Assembly (NCBI GenBank): GCA_965222175.1
Contig: OZ244938.1
Location: 1,674,001-1,738,000 of the forward strand
Direction: 5' to 3'
Source: NORP240 sp965222175
GTDB taxonomy: Bacteria; Pseudomonadota; Gammaproteobacteria; Pseudomonadales; Pseudohongiellaceae
DNA: 64,000 nt
Every line of letters begins with the position of its first letter. The stretch's first letter is position 1. The translations under genes and the position numbers were made by a program. Shown here piece by piece: positions 51,331 through 59,944 of the stretch. Below the pieces are notes generated by a model that was given only the letters and a program-made list of their open reading frames with translations, ran no database searches and had not been told where the DNA came from.

Positions 51331-51750
51331 CTACCAGGTGCCGGTATTGGGCATGCTTGCCCAGGGCTCGGACGGCTCCAGCGGATCGCCGGCCTGCAGC
51401 AGCTCGATGGAAATATTGTCCGGCGAGCGGATGAATGCCATGCGGCCATCCCGGGGTGGACGGTTTATCGTGACACCGCCGGCCTGCAGCCTGGCACACA
51501 GGGCGTAAATGTCGTCAACCTGGTAGGCGAGATGGCCGAAATTCCGCCCCTCCGAGTAGTCTTCGGGATCCCAGTTGTAGGTCAGTTCCACCTGGGCCTC
51601 TTCGTTGCCTTCGGCGGCCAGGAACACCAGGGTAAACCGGCCCTGTTCATGTTCGCTACGCCGTACTTCCCGCAGGCCGAGCTTGTTGCAATAGAAATCA
51701 AGTGACGCGTCCAGGTCGGCGACCCGCACCATGGTATGCAGATATTTCAT
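51331..51750 (-). CDS. gloA: Lactoylglutathione lyase (glyoxalase I)
   Basis: The 139-residue enzyme has the metal ligands expected of GloA: His in YLHTMVRV, Glu in VELTYNW, His in FGHLAY and Glu in SIELLQ. It converts methylglyoxal-glutathione to lactoylglutathione. ATG 51750 is chosen over the adjacent TTG 51753. It lies 53 bp downstream of frmA, so the two may share a transcript. Confidence 0.92.
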   Translation of the reverse strand: MKYLHTMVRVADLDASLDFYCNKLGLREVRRSEHEQGRFTLVFLAAEGNEEAQVELTYNWDPEDYSEGRNFGHLAYQVDDIYALCARLQAGGVTINRPPRDGRMAFIRSPDNISIELLQAGDPLEPSEPWASMPNTGTW

Positions 51751-51803
51751 CAATGTTCTTCCCCAATTCCTGTTTTGCGCTGCCTGGTCAAGGGCCGTGT
51801 AAA

Positions 51804-52910
51804 TCAGAATAAAATTACCGAGCGTATACTCTTGCCTTCATGCATCAGGTCGAAGGCCTTGTTGATATCCTCCAACGGCATGGTATGGGTTATCAGTGGA
51901 TCAATCTGGATTTTTCCATTCATGTACCAGTCGACGATCCGGGGAACATCGGTACGTCCCCTGGCGCCACCGAAGGCCGTACCACGCCACACCCGGCCCG
52001 TTACCAGCTGAAAGGGTCGAGTGGAAATCTCCTGCCCGGCCCCGGCAACTCCGATGATGATGGATTCACCCCAGCCCTTGTGACAGCATTCCAGTGCCTG
52101 CCTCATGGTGTTGACATTGCCGATGCATTCAAAGCTGTAGTCGACTCCGCCGCCGGTCATGTCGACGATGGCTTCGACGACATTATCCACTGTGCCGGGG
52201 TCGAGGAAATCGGTCATGCCGAACTGGCGCGCCAGGTCGGCCTTCGCCGGATTGGTGTCGATACCGATGATCCGGTCTGCTCCAACGAGGCTGGCGCCCT
52301 GGACAACGTTAAGGCCGATGCCGCCCAGGCCGAATACCGCCACGGTACTGCCGGGCTCAACCCGGGCATCAAGCGCTACCGCACCGACGCCGGTAGTCAC
52401 CCCGCAACCGATATAGCAGACCTTGTCGTAGGGAATATCGCTGCGAACTTTCGCCAGGGCAATTTCCGGAAGCACGGTGTAGTTGGAAAACGTGGAACAA
52501 CCCATGTAGTGCAGGATTGGCTTGCCATCCAGGGAAAACCGGCTGCTGCCGTCGGGCATCAGGCCCTGCCCCTGGGTTGACCGGATTGACTGGCAAAGAT
52601 TGGTCTTGGGATTGAGACAGAAATCGCACTCCCGGCATTCCGGGGTGTAGAGGGGGATGACAGTGTCCCCGGGCTGCAGGGATTTGACGCCGGGGCCTGT
52701 TTCCACGACGACACCGGCACCCTCGTGACCGAGGATGGCGGGAAAGGCGCCTTCCGGATCGTCACCGGACAGTGTGAATGCATCGGTGTGACAGACGCCG
52801 GTGGCCTTGATTTCCACCAGCACTTCTCCGGCCCTGGGGCCTTCCACATCGACTTCGACGATCTCGAGGGGCTTGCCGGCCTCAAAGGCTACTGCTGCTC
52901 GCGATTTCAT
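51804..52910 (-). CDS. frmA: S-(hydroxymethyl)glutathione dehydrogenase (class III ADH)
   Basis: The 368-residue zinc dehydrogenase has the catalytic zinc ligands CHTDAFTLSG and ILGHEGAGVV, the structural cysteines CRECDFCLNPKTNLC, and GLGGIGLNVVQGA. It oxidises the formaldehyde-glutathione adduct with NAD. No S-formylglutathione hydrolase lies beside it in this window. Confidence 0.95.
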   Translation of the reverse strand: MKSRAAVAFEAGKPLEIVEVDVEGPRAGEVLVEIKATGVCHTDAFTLSGDDPEGAFPAILGHEGAGVVVETGPGVKSLQPGDTVIPLYTPECRECDFCLNPKTNLCQSIRSTQGQGLMPDGSSRFSLDGKPILHYMGCSTFSNYTVLPEIALAKVRSDIPYDKVCYIGCGVTTGVGAVALDARVEPGSTVAVFGLGGIGLNVVQGASLVGADRIIGIDTNPAKADLARQFGMTDFLDPGTVDNVVEAIVDMTGGGVDYSFECIGNVNTMRQALECCHKGWGESIIIGVAGAGQEISTRPFQLVTGRVWRGTAFGGARGRTDVPRIVDWYMNGKIQIDPLITHTMPLEDINKAFDLMHEGKSIRSVILF

Positions 52911-53137
52911 AGCTGGGTTTCCTGGTTGTTGTTGTCGTTCCGGGATGAGGTGATTGTAAAGATCACGGCAGGGACCGGCAACCGCGGCCAGGCATCCGCC
53001 GATGCCACCGGTGTTCAGTTATTCCGGTGGGTGGTAAACTGCGCGCCCTGTTTGGCATTCGTTACGGGTCAGTGCATGCTCTTCCGGGGGCAGGCGAAAC
53101 GAAAGCTCTGACAAACCTCACCTGGTGAATTCTGCTC

Positions 53138-54007
53138 ATGTCGGAAAGTCAAAAACAACGCTATGTACTTACGGTCTCCTGTCCGGAGGCCAATGGAATT
53201 GTCCGGGCAGTGAGTGACTTCCTGTTCCAGCGCGGTGCCACCATAACGGAGGCAGCCCAGCACCGGGATAAGGAAATTGATCAGTTCTTCATGCGGGTTG
53301 AATTTGAAGAGATGGAAGCGTCATTGCCGACCACGGCGACACTGGATCATGACTTTCGCGCCACGGGTGAGCAGTTTGCCATGAACTGGTCTTTTTTCGA
53401 CCTGTCGATAAAGATCAGGCTGCTGTTGGCCGTGTCGCGACACACTCACTGCTTGAACGACATATTGCATCGCTGGGGTAGTGGCGTGTTGCCGGCGGAA
53501 GTTGTCGGGGTGGTGTCCAACCACCGTGACATGGAGAAAATGACCGAGTGGTACGGCCTCCCTTACTATTATCTGCCGGTGGACCGGGAAAACAAGGCGC
53601 AGCAGGAGCAGGAAATACTTGGCATTATTCAGCAGAAGCAGGTCGACCTGTTTGGCCTGGCCCGCTACATGCAGATTCTGTCTAAGGATTTGTGTGATGC
53701 GCTGGCCGGACGGGTAATCAATATTCATCACTCGTTTCTGCCCGGTTTCAAGGGTGCTGATCCCTATCGGCAGGCGTACAACAGGGGTGTCAAGGTAATC
53801 GGCGCTACGGCCCACTATGTGACGACGGAGCTCGATGAGGGTCCAATAATTGAACAGGCAGTAGAAAAAGTCGACCATAACTGTGATGTGGGAGAGCTGG
53901 TGCAGATCGGTCGTGATGCCGAGTGCGTAGCGTTTGCCAGGGCTATCAAATGGCACTGCGAACACCGTATTATTCTGAATGGTGGGCGCACGGTGGTATT
54001 TCGATGA
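53138..54007 (+). CDS. purU: Formyltetrahydrofolate deformylase
   Basis: The 289-residue protein has an N-terminal ACT domain (VLTVSCPEANGIVRAVSDFL) and a C-terminal formyltransferase fold with NIHHSFLPGFKGADPY and the catalytic Asp in ELDEGPIIEQ. It hydrolyses 10-formyl-THF to THF and formate. The next gene's ATG overlaps its stop (ATGA). Confidence 0.94.
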   Translation: MSESQKQRYVLTVSCPEANGIVRAVSDFLFQRGATITEAAQHRDKEIDQFFMRVEFEEMEASLPTTATLDHDFRATGEQFAMNWSFFDLSIKIRLLLAVSRHTHCLNDILHRWGSGVLPAEVVGVVSNHRDMEKMTEWYGLPYYYLPVDRENKAQQEQEILGIIQQKQVDLFGLARYMQILSKDLCDALAGRVINIHHSFLPGFKGADPYRQAYNRGVKVIGATAHYVTTELDEGPIIEQAVEKVDHNCDVGELVQIGRDAECVAFARAIKWHCEHRIILNGGRTVVFR

Positions 54008-54717
54008 CCACCGAAATAATGCTGGCGGTAGCAGTAATAACGCTGGGTTCCTATATTCAGAGCTCTATCGGCTTCGGGCTGGCCATTATCGCCGCGCCCG
54101 TGCTGTTTTTCCTGAATCCCGCGTACGTGCCGGCACCGATAACCGTCAGTGCGTTTACCCTGTCAGTGGCCAATGCCTGGGGACACCGTGGCTCCATTTC
54201 ACTTCGCGGTCTGCAGTATGCCGTGATCGGTCGCGTGCCGGGATCCGTTGCTGGCGCCCTGTTGATTCTCTGGATAAACCAGGAAATGCTGGGCCTGTGG
54301 CTGGGTATATCCGTGCTGGTGGCGGTGGCAGTCAGCCTGAAAACCGTGGCCCTGACCCCGACTCCGGGCCACATGATGGCCGCCGGGTTTATGTCCGGAT
54401 TCATGGGAACCAGTTCTTCCATCGGCGGTCCACCCATGGCTCTGGTCCTTCAGCACCAGGAAGCGGCCTATATTCGTGCCAACCTGTCGGCGTTTTTCGT
54501 GGTGAGCTGCCTGATGTCGCTGGCTATGCTGGCGCCGGTGGGCTACTTCGGTGTCAGGGAAATGCAGCTGGCATTGCCGCTGCTGCCGGGCACCCTGGTA
54601 GGATACTGGCTGGCAAGGCATACGTGGCACCTGATATCACCGCGTTTCCTGAGGATGTCATCGCTGCTGCTGTGCACCGTCAGTGGCGTGCTGGCGGTGC
54701 TGGCGTTCTGGATCTGA
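54004..54717 (+). CDS. TauE/SafE-family anion exporter
   Basis: The 237-residue protein has about seven to eight hydrophobic helices and the family motif SYIQSSIGFGLAIIAAPVLFFLNP, with a repeat GFMGTSSSIGGPPMAL. The family exports small anions such as sulfite or sulfoacetate. Start ATG 54004 overlaps the purU stop, implying coupled expression with a formate-producing enzyme. Confidence 0.88.
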   Translation: MTTEIMLAVAVITLGSYIQSSIGFGLAIIAAPVLFFLNPAYVPAPITVSAFTLSVANAWGHRGSISLRGLQYAVIGRVPGSVAGALLILWINQEMLGLWLGISVLVAVAVSLKTVALTPTPGHMMAAGFMSGFMGTSSSIGGPPMALVLQHQEAAYIRANLSAFFVVSCLMSLAMLAPVGYFGVREMQLALPLLPGTLVGYWLARHTWHLISPRFLRMSSLLLCTVSGVLAVLAFWI

Positions 54718-55012
54718 GGTTGTCCGCAGGCCGGGCGGAGGGGCTGCGGGACGAGGCTGTGCCACGAATCCTGAAGTACCGGCTGGCGAATGATCCGTTA
54801 GCCGGTTGCAGACAGTCCCGGCGCCATGGCTGAATACCCATGAGCTGGCCGGCAATGATGGCGATCAGCAGAGCAGCAATGCCGAATCTTACGGAGCAAG
54901 GTCCAAGCCGCTATTCAGTCACGCTGAGAACGGTTAGAATTCCCGTGTTAATCCCGACGATTCGACGCAGGCCGTTGAATCAACATCAACAACTGACCAA
55001 GAAATACCACTC

Positions 55013-55780
55013 GTGAATACTGACGAATCAATCGAGTCCTGCAACTGGCCCAAAGAAATCAGCATGGAGGCGTTTCGCCAGGCCTGGCAGTTGGAAGGGC
55101 CCCCGGTGTGGGAAACTGTTTTCCGGATGCACAGTGACAAGATGCAGATAAAGAATCTGAATGTCGCCGTGGCCAACCTGGAGAATATCTTCAATACGAC
55201 TTTCCGGCTGGCCAGCGAAAAAGGCTTCCAGGCCATGAGCCTGCGGGATCTGAGCCGGGAAACCGGAATCAGCATGGGCGGCCTGTATTCCTACATCCAT
55301 AGCAAGGACGAGCTGGCTTCGGTTATCGAGTCCGTCCTGCGCCACTATATCCTTGAAGTCCTGGGCAGCCTTGCCACCCACGACCTGGATCCGGTCAGTC
55401 AATTGAAGGCGTTCATTTACGGTGAAACCTACATGAACGAAATCATGAGTCCCTGGTTTTACTTCTGCTACATGGAGGTCAAGGGCCTGCCCCGGACCCA
55501 GCAGGAAAAAGCCATGGACCTGGAGCTGCAGGCCCAGTCGATTCTCCTCGACAAATTCAACGATGGTATCTCCCGGGGTGTGTTTACCTGTGACGATCCG
55601 GAAATGCTGGCCGTACACACCATCGGTTTACTCCAGCAGTGGTACCTCAAGCGGTGGAAATTCCGGCGTATGAAAGTCGATACCGACCAGTTCGCCGGTT
55701 CCGTGTTTACCTTCGCCATGAAATCCCTGAACTGTCCAGATATCGCCAGCCGCGACAGCAGTCTGAAAAAAGCAGGCTAG
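55013..55780 (+). CDS. TetR/AcrR-family regulator
   Basis: The 255-residue regulator has a TetR helix-turn-helix (GFQAMSLRDLSRETGISMGGLYSYIHSKDEL) preceded by about 65 residues, more than usual. The ligand domain follows. Start GTG 55013 has no clear ribosome-binding site; later ATG codons at 55064 or 55124 are alternatives. It converges with the acyltransferase gene. Targets unknown. Confidence 0.8.
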   Translation: MNTDESIESCNWPKEISMEAFRQAWQLEGPPVWETVFRMHSDKMQIKNLNVAVANLENIFNTTFRLASEKGFQAMSLRDLSRETGISMGGLYSYIHSKDELASVIESVLRHYILEVLGSLATHDLDPVSQLKAFIYGETYMNEIMSPWFYFCYMEVKGLPRTQQEKAMDLELQAQSILLDKFNDGISRGVFTCDDPEMLAVHTIGLLQQWYLKRWKFRRMKVDTDQFAGSVFTFAMKSLNCPDIASRDSSLKKAG

Positions 55781-55790
55781 CGGGGTTGGA

Positions 55791-56366
55791 TCAGGCGTTT
55801 TCCGGCTTCAGTCCGCCCTTGTCGGCATAAAATGCCCTGATCGCCGCCATGTCCCGTTCCAGGTCCCCGGTTGGCGTGAAAAAATCCGCCAGCCCGGCTT
55901 CCTTCCTGGGAGCATCCACGTACCCCAGCAGGATAGGCACGCCGGCATTCCGGGCAATGTGATAAAAGCCGGTTTTCCACCGATCCACTTTGCTGCGCGT
56001 CCCCTCGGGGGGAATGAGCACTACCAGTTCAGATTGCTTGTTGTATTCCTCGGTCACCTGCAGGACAACGTTGTTTGACTTGCTGCGATCGATGGGAATA
56101 CCTCCCAGCCAGCGCATCAGGCCACCGAAGGGGAAACGGAACAGGGTATTTTTGCCCATCCAGAAGACGTTCAGGCGCAGCTTGAGGACTATCAGCAGCA
56201 TGAGGGGAAAGTCCCAATTACTGGTGTGAGGAGCGCCGATAAGGACAAGCTTCGGCCGATGCAGTTCCCTGCCAATTGCAGTCCATCCCATGAGCCGGAG
56301 AATAACCATGGCAATCAGCCGCAGTGTCGGTGTCAACAGTGGCGTTGAAAAGACGGTGGTGCGCAT
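55791..56366 (-). CDS. PlsC-family acyltransferase
   Basis: The 191-residue protein has the acyltransferase HX4D motif APHTSNWDFPLM, the substrate GGIPIDRS segment and PPEGTRSK. It is of the 1-acyl-glycerol-3-phosphate acyltransferase group, membrane-associated. ATG 56366 is chosen over GTG 56384. Exact acceptor unknown. Confidence 0.85.
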   Translation of the reverse strand: MRTTVFSTPLLTPTLRLIAMVILRLMGWTAIGRELHRPKLVLIGAPHTSNWDFPLMLLIVLKLRLNVFWMGKNTLFRFPFGGLMRWLGGIPIDRSKSNNVVLQVTEEYNKQSELVVLIPPEGTRSKVDRWKTGFYHIARNAGVPILLGYVDAPRKEAGLADFFTPTGDLERDMAAIRAFYADKGGLKPENA

Positions 56367-56516
56367 GTCCTGGCAGGTCCTCACTCCGGGGCAGTTCCGG
56401 TCTGACGGGGTACGGGCCAGCCCGGGACCGGGGGTGGAACGACTATAGTGATTATGGATTACCTGATCAAGACCGGTTGCTGCGCAGCGACACCGGGAAA
56501 ACCAGCAGTATGCCCC

Positions 56517-56999
56517 TCAGTCTTCGCCCAGCAGGCGTTGCAGTTCCCGAAAGGCCCGTTCCGCTTCGGTCTCCGGTCTGGCGGGCTGATCTGTCCTGGG
56601 AGAGGGCTTGTCATTGTGTGCTGCTGAGGGCTCTTTACCTTCTTTCGCTGAGGGCTCATTCCCATCCGATGCCAGAGGTTCGTCGTCCGATTCCGTCGCT
56701 TGCGGCGTTTCGCCAAACAGCTCTGCCAGCCTGGCCCGGGCTTCGCGGGCCTGGCGATCATCCCGGGGCCGATGTGCACCCGTGCGTGGTTTGAAATAGT
56801 CGCAGAAATTGGCTCTATCCTTGTCCAGGACGAAATCGGCGCGGTCTTCACGACAGGCGTCGGACACGCTGTCATCGTAAGACCTGCACATCAGGCAGAC
56901 ATGCAGGTCGGCATTGCAGGCCTGGCACTCCTCGTAGCGTGAGTAGGGTGAACGAAACTCACCGATATCCGCACCGCAATGCCAACATTGAAATTTCAT
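56517..56999 (-). CDS. Cysteine-rich zinc-ribbon protein with disordered tail
   Basis: The 160-residue protein has an N-terminal cysteine-rich region (CWHCG, EECQACNADLHVCLMC, DACRED, NFCDYF) that probably binds two metals, then a long Glu/Asp/Ser/Pro-rich disordered region and a short C-terminal helix (ERAFRELQRLLGED). I do not recognise a named function. Confidence 0.75.
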   Translation of the reverse strand: MKFQCWHCGADIGEFRSPYSRYEECQACNADLHVCLMCRSYDDSVSDACREDRADFVLDKDRANFCDYFKPRTGAHRPRDDRQAREARARLAELFGETPQATESDDEPLASDGNEPSAKEGKEPSAAHNDKPSPRTDQPARPETEAERAFRELQRLLGED

Positions 57000-57008
57000 G
57001 ATCGCGGG

Positions 57009-57563
57009 TTACCAATAGCTGAAATAATCGGCGATTTCCGGATCGGAAAGTCGCTTCGTGGCCCCGTCCTTTCTGCCCAGGTAAAGGAATCCGATAATCT
57101 TTTCATTGACCACCAGGCCAAGCCCCTGCCTGACCATCGGATCATAGGCCATGGAGCCGGTGCGCCAGAATGCCCCGACATCCTGGGCATAGGCGGCCAG
57201 CAGCATATTCTGGGTCGCTGCCGCCGCCGAGAGATCCTGTTCCAGTTCCGGCACTTTGGGATGTTCCCGGTGGCAGGAAATGGTAACGATGATCAATGGA
57301 GCGCGCAGGGGCTTTGCCCGTAACCGGGCCAGTCCGGCCTCATCCATGGCCGGCTCCCGGGCCATGGCGGCCTCTACGAAAAGATCTCCCAGCCGTTCCC
57401 TGGCATCTCCGCTGACCAGCAGAAAGCGCCAGGGACGCAGTACCGCGTGGTCGGCTGCCCGGAACGCCGCCCTGCAGATATTGTCCAGGCATTTCCCTGA
57501 CGGAGCAGGGTCAGCTAATTTAGGAACGGAAGTTCTATTATGTAGGGCTTCAAGTGCGTCCAT
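57009..57563 (-). CDS. Nitroreductase family protein (YdjA-like)
   Basis: The 184-residue flavoprotein has RTSVPKLADPAPS at the N-terminus and ADHAVLRPWRFLLV, AAAATQNMLLAAYAQDVGAFW and NEKIIGFLYLGRKD. This length and layout fit the YdjA group of FMN nitroreductases. Its stop lies 9 bp before the zinc-ribbon gene start, so the two form an operon. Substrate unknown. Confidence 0.88.
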   Translation of the reverse strand: MDALEALHNRTSVPKLADPAPSGKCLDNICRAAFRAADHAVLRPWRFLLVSGDARERLGDLFVEAAMAREPAMDEAGLARLRAKPLRAPLIIVTISCHREHPKVPELEQDLSAAAATQNMLLAAYAQDVGAFWRTGSMAYDPMVRQGLGLVVNEKIIGFLYLGRKDGATKRLSDPEIADYFSYW

Positions 57564-57675
57564 GGGGTCTTCCGGTATTGTGCTGCAGCATCATACGGTC
57601 CAGGCCACATCACTGTGATGTGGAATTGCAGTGAGGATAAATCAAACCCGGCATCAATTGAAGGACCCTCTGGCT

Positions 57676-57728
57676 AATTAGGGAAGTGTTCTGCGGGAGT
57701 CTGTCGAGCGCTACTGCAAGGCATCGTG
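57676..57728 (+). repeat. 53-bp intergenic repeat, copy 2
   Basis: Ungapped match to 25257-25309 with 40 of 53 identical positions. The neighbouring CTAATTAGGGAA (57674-57685) is nearly mirrored by TTTCCCTAGTAG about 125 bp further on, as if the copy lay at one end of a short element of about 150 bp. Confidence 0.5.
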
Positions 57729-58196
57729 GGCGGGGAATGGCCGTCGCCCGTGCCGGGCGTGAAAACACCGCAGTGGCGCCCGACTGGCCCCGTCTGAAAG
57801 CCAGACTATTTCCCTAGTAGTTCTGATGGTCCGGAAGCAGCTCCGCCGGTTGATCTGCATCGACATGGCCCTACAAACCGTGCGCTTTTAGCGGGCTGCG
57901 CACGGTGGTTTCACGGGGATCCAGTAATTGATTCAGCACGGCCCGACGCGGCACGCCGGGTTTCCATCCCGGCAGGCCCGGCGTCAGTAGCGGGCAAGCC
58001 TGCATCCGTGTCTTGTACGGTGGGTAAAGCCAGGATATCCCGGTTTCCTGCTGGATTCGCAGGGTTCCTGATCAGTCAGGGCCTGACTGCCGGGGGCTTT
58101 TCTGACATTTTTCACTACGGCATTAATGATATACTGTGCGCCATAGAGGTCGATAGCATTAATGACGAGGCAGGCTCCCCGTCGGAACTATCAATG

Positions 58197-58218
58197 GATA
58201 TCCAGCAGATATCCAGCA
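58197..58218. repeat. 11-bp tandem duplication
   Basis: GATATCCAGCA occurs twice back to back, followed by a related GACATCGCA. It lies 40 bp upstream of the radical SAM start. Confidence 0.55.
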
Positions 58219-58257
58219 GACATCGCAAATTCAGCGCACCGCAGCGCAGGAGAAAGT

Positions 58258-59886
58258 ATGAATTCCAAGGCTGACGTCATAGCCATAAGCACCGAGCGAC
58301 CAGCGTATCCCCAGGCTAAATCCCATTGGTACGGTCGCTGCAGTTCCGGCAGGCTGAAAGTGGTTTTCAGTTTTTATTCACCGGACGGCAACGAAGTGTC
58401 CATGCCCATTGCCAGCATGTCGGCCTACCTTAAGCGGGATTTTCCCTGGGTGGATGTGGAACTCTGCCCCATTCTCGTGTTGCGGGAGGATGAGAAATTC
58501 ACTCCGGAAGGTTATGCCGAAAAAATCAGGGAACTGGATGCGGACCTGATCGCTTTTTCGGTAATGAGTCCTCACTGGTTTCCTATGGACCCGTATTTCG
58601 TCGAGCTGAAAAAACAGTTGCCCGATCTGCCGGTTGTCATCGGTGGCTACCAGGCCATGCTCAGCCAGGAGCAGACCATCGGTCATCCCAGCGTTGATTT
58701 CATCTGCGTCGGCGACGGGGAATATGCCATGGGTAATATCGTGCAGTTCCTCCGGGGCAGCAAGGACGGGCCCGTTGACGGCATGTGGGAGAAGCTGGAC
58801 GACGGTTCGGTCTACCAGACAGAAGCCCATCAGATCGGCGACCTGGCGTCACTGCCTTTCCCGGACTACGATATTTTTAAGCGCAACGGCGGGTTTGAAG
58901 AGGTGAATACCTCAATTTTCGGTCCCAAGGGAAAGCTGGTTATGCCGGTGATGACCGGGCGGGGATGCCCCTATCGCTGTACTTACTGTTGCAACACGCC
59001 GGTCCTGGAAGGCTGGCGAAACAAGAAGACTTTTCTCAGGAAATATGACCCGGAAGCCATGGTGACCGAGTTGGAAAGGCTTCGTGATGAACACGGCGTG
59101 GAGTACTTTGAATTCTGGGACGAATTGTTCCTGTCCAATCTCAAGTTCGTGCGTGCCTTCTTCGAAATCTACAAGGAAAGAATCCGTCTGCCCTTTGCCA
59201 TCAATTCCCGGGTGGAGGTGATGAGCGAACAGTTTTGCGAAACGGCTGCAGCCGCGGGGTGCCACACCATCTGGTTCGGTATCGAGAGTGGCGACGAAAA
59301 GTACCGGGCGGAAATGCTGGGTCGTAAAATGAAAAACCAGCAGATCATCGATGCTGCCAGAAACTGCAAGCAGGCGGGCATCAACCGGTTGACCTTCAAT
59401 ATCGTCGGCATGCCGCTGGAAACGGCGGAAAACATGCGGGAAACCCTGCGCCTGAACAAGCTGATTTCCCCGGAACATTTCTTCTTTTTCCCCTACATCC
59501 CCCTGCGGGGCACGCCGCTTTACGAAGTGGCTGAGCGGGAAGGGCTATTGATCAAAAACAAGAAAAATTTACATTACTTATCAGCAGTTAACGATAGAAA
59601 GTTCACTTTAAATATGAAAGAAATGCCGGAACTGCTGAGCGCCAGCGAATACAACGAGATCTGCACCGAAATGCTGGCATTCCAGGAAGCCAACAACCGC
59701 CTCAGCTATACCGACGAGGACGGGAAGCAAACCCCGATAGAGGTTGACGACAAAAGCTTTGAGCTGGCAGAGACTGACAGTTCGCAGGAGGACAGCGCGC
59801 AGACAGAGGCCGGGCATGCCACGGTGGCGCGCGAGTCGGTACCTTCCCTGATGAAAAGAGTGCTGGGTCCCTTCAGAAGTCCCTGA
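58258..59886 (+). CDS. B12-type radical SAM enzyme
   Basis: The 542-residue enzyme has an N-terminal Rossmann-like domain of the kind that binds cobalamin (PVVIGGYQAML, DFICVGDGEYAM), although a DxHxxG motif is not seen, then a radical SAM domain with the cluster motif CPYRCTYC and GIESGDEKY. A C-terminal acidic tail has low complexity. ATG 58258 has AGGAGA upstream; a longer frame lacks support. Reaction unknown; methylation or ring/chain rearrangement are typical of the family. Confidence 0.8.
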   Translation: MNSKADVIAISTERPAYPQAKSHWYGRCSSGRLKVVFSFYSPDGNEVSMPIASMSAYLKRDFPWVDVELCPILVLREDEKFTPEGYAEKIRELDADLIAFSVMSPHWFPMDPYFVELKKQLPDLPVVIGGYQAMLSQEQTIGHPSVDFICVGDGEYAMGNIVQFLRGSKDGPVDGMWEKLDDGSVYQTEAHQIGDLASLPFPDYDIFKRNGGFEEVNTSIFGPKGKLVMPVMTGRGCPYRCTYCCNTPVLEGWRNKKTFLRKYDPEAMVTELERLRDEHGVEYFEFWDELFLSNLKFVRAFFEIYKERIRLPFAINSRVEVMSEQFCETAAAAGCHTIWFGIESGDEKYRAEMLGRKMKNQQIIDAARNCKQAGINRLTFNIVGMPLETAENMRETLRLNKLISPEHFFFFPYIPLRGTPLYEVAEREGLLIKNKKNLHYLSAVNDRKFTLNMKEMPELLSASEYNEICTEMLAFQEANNRLSYTDEDGKQTPIEVDDKSFELAETDSSQEDSAQTEAGHATVARESVPSLMKRVLGPFRSP

Positions 59887-59944
59887 CCTGTTACTCGCGC
59901 GTTCGGGCGACGGGGCTCCACCAGTTGGCATCCCGGGCGCTGGT

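Larger units (their letters stand above)
57564..58257. other. 694-bp divergent gap
   Basis: This is the longest gene-free stretch in the window. It holds the second copy of the 53-bp repeat (57676-57728), a TATACT at 58130-58135, a GCATTAATGA pair near 58120 and 58157, and an 11-bp tandem duplication at 58197-58218 just before the radical SAM gene. I see no credible gene. Confidence 0.5.

Noticed and set aside
57564..58257. Possible RNA gene or prophage remnant
   Set aside because: No tRNA-like cloverleaf, integrase or attachment pair is visible; only short repeats.
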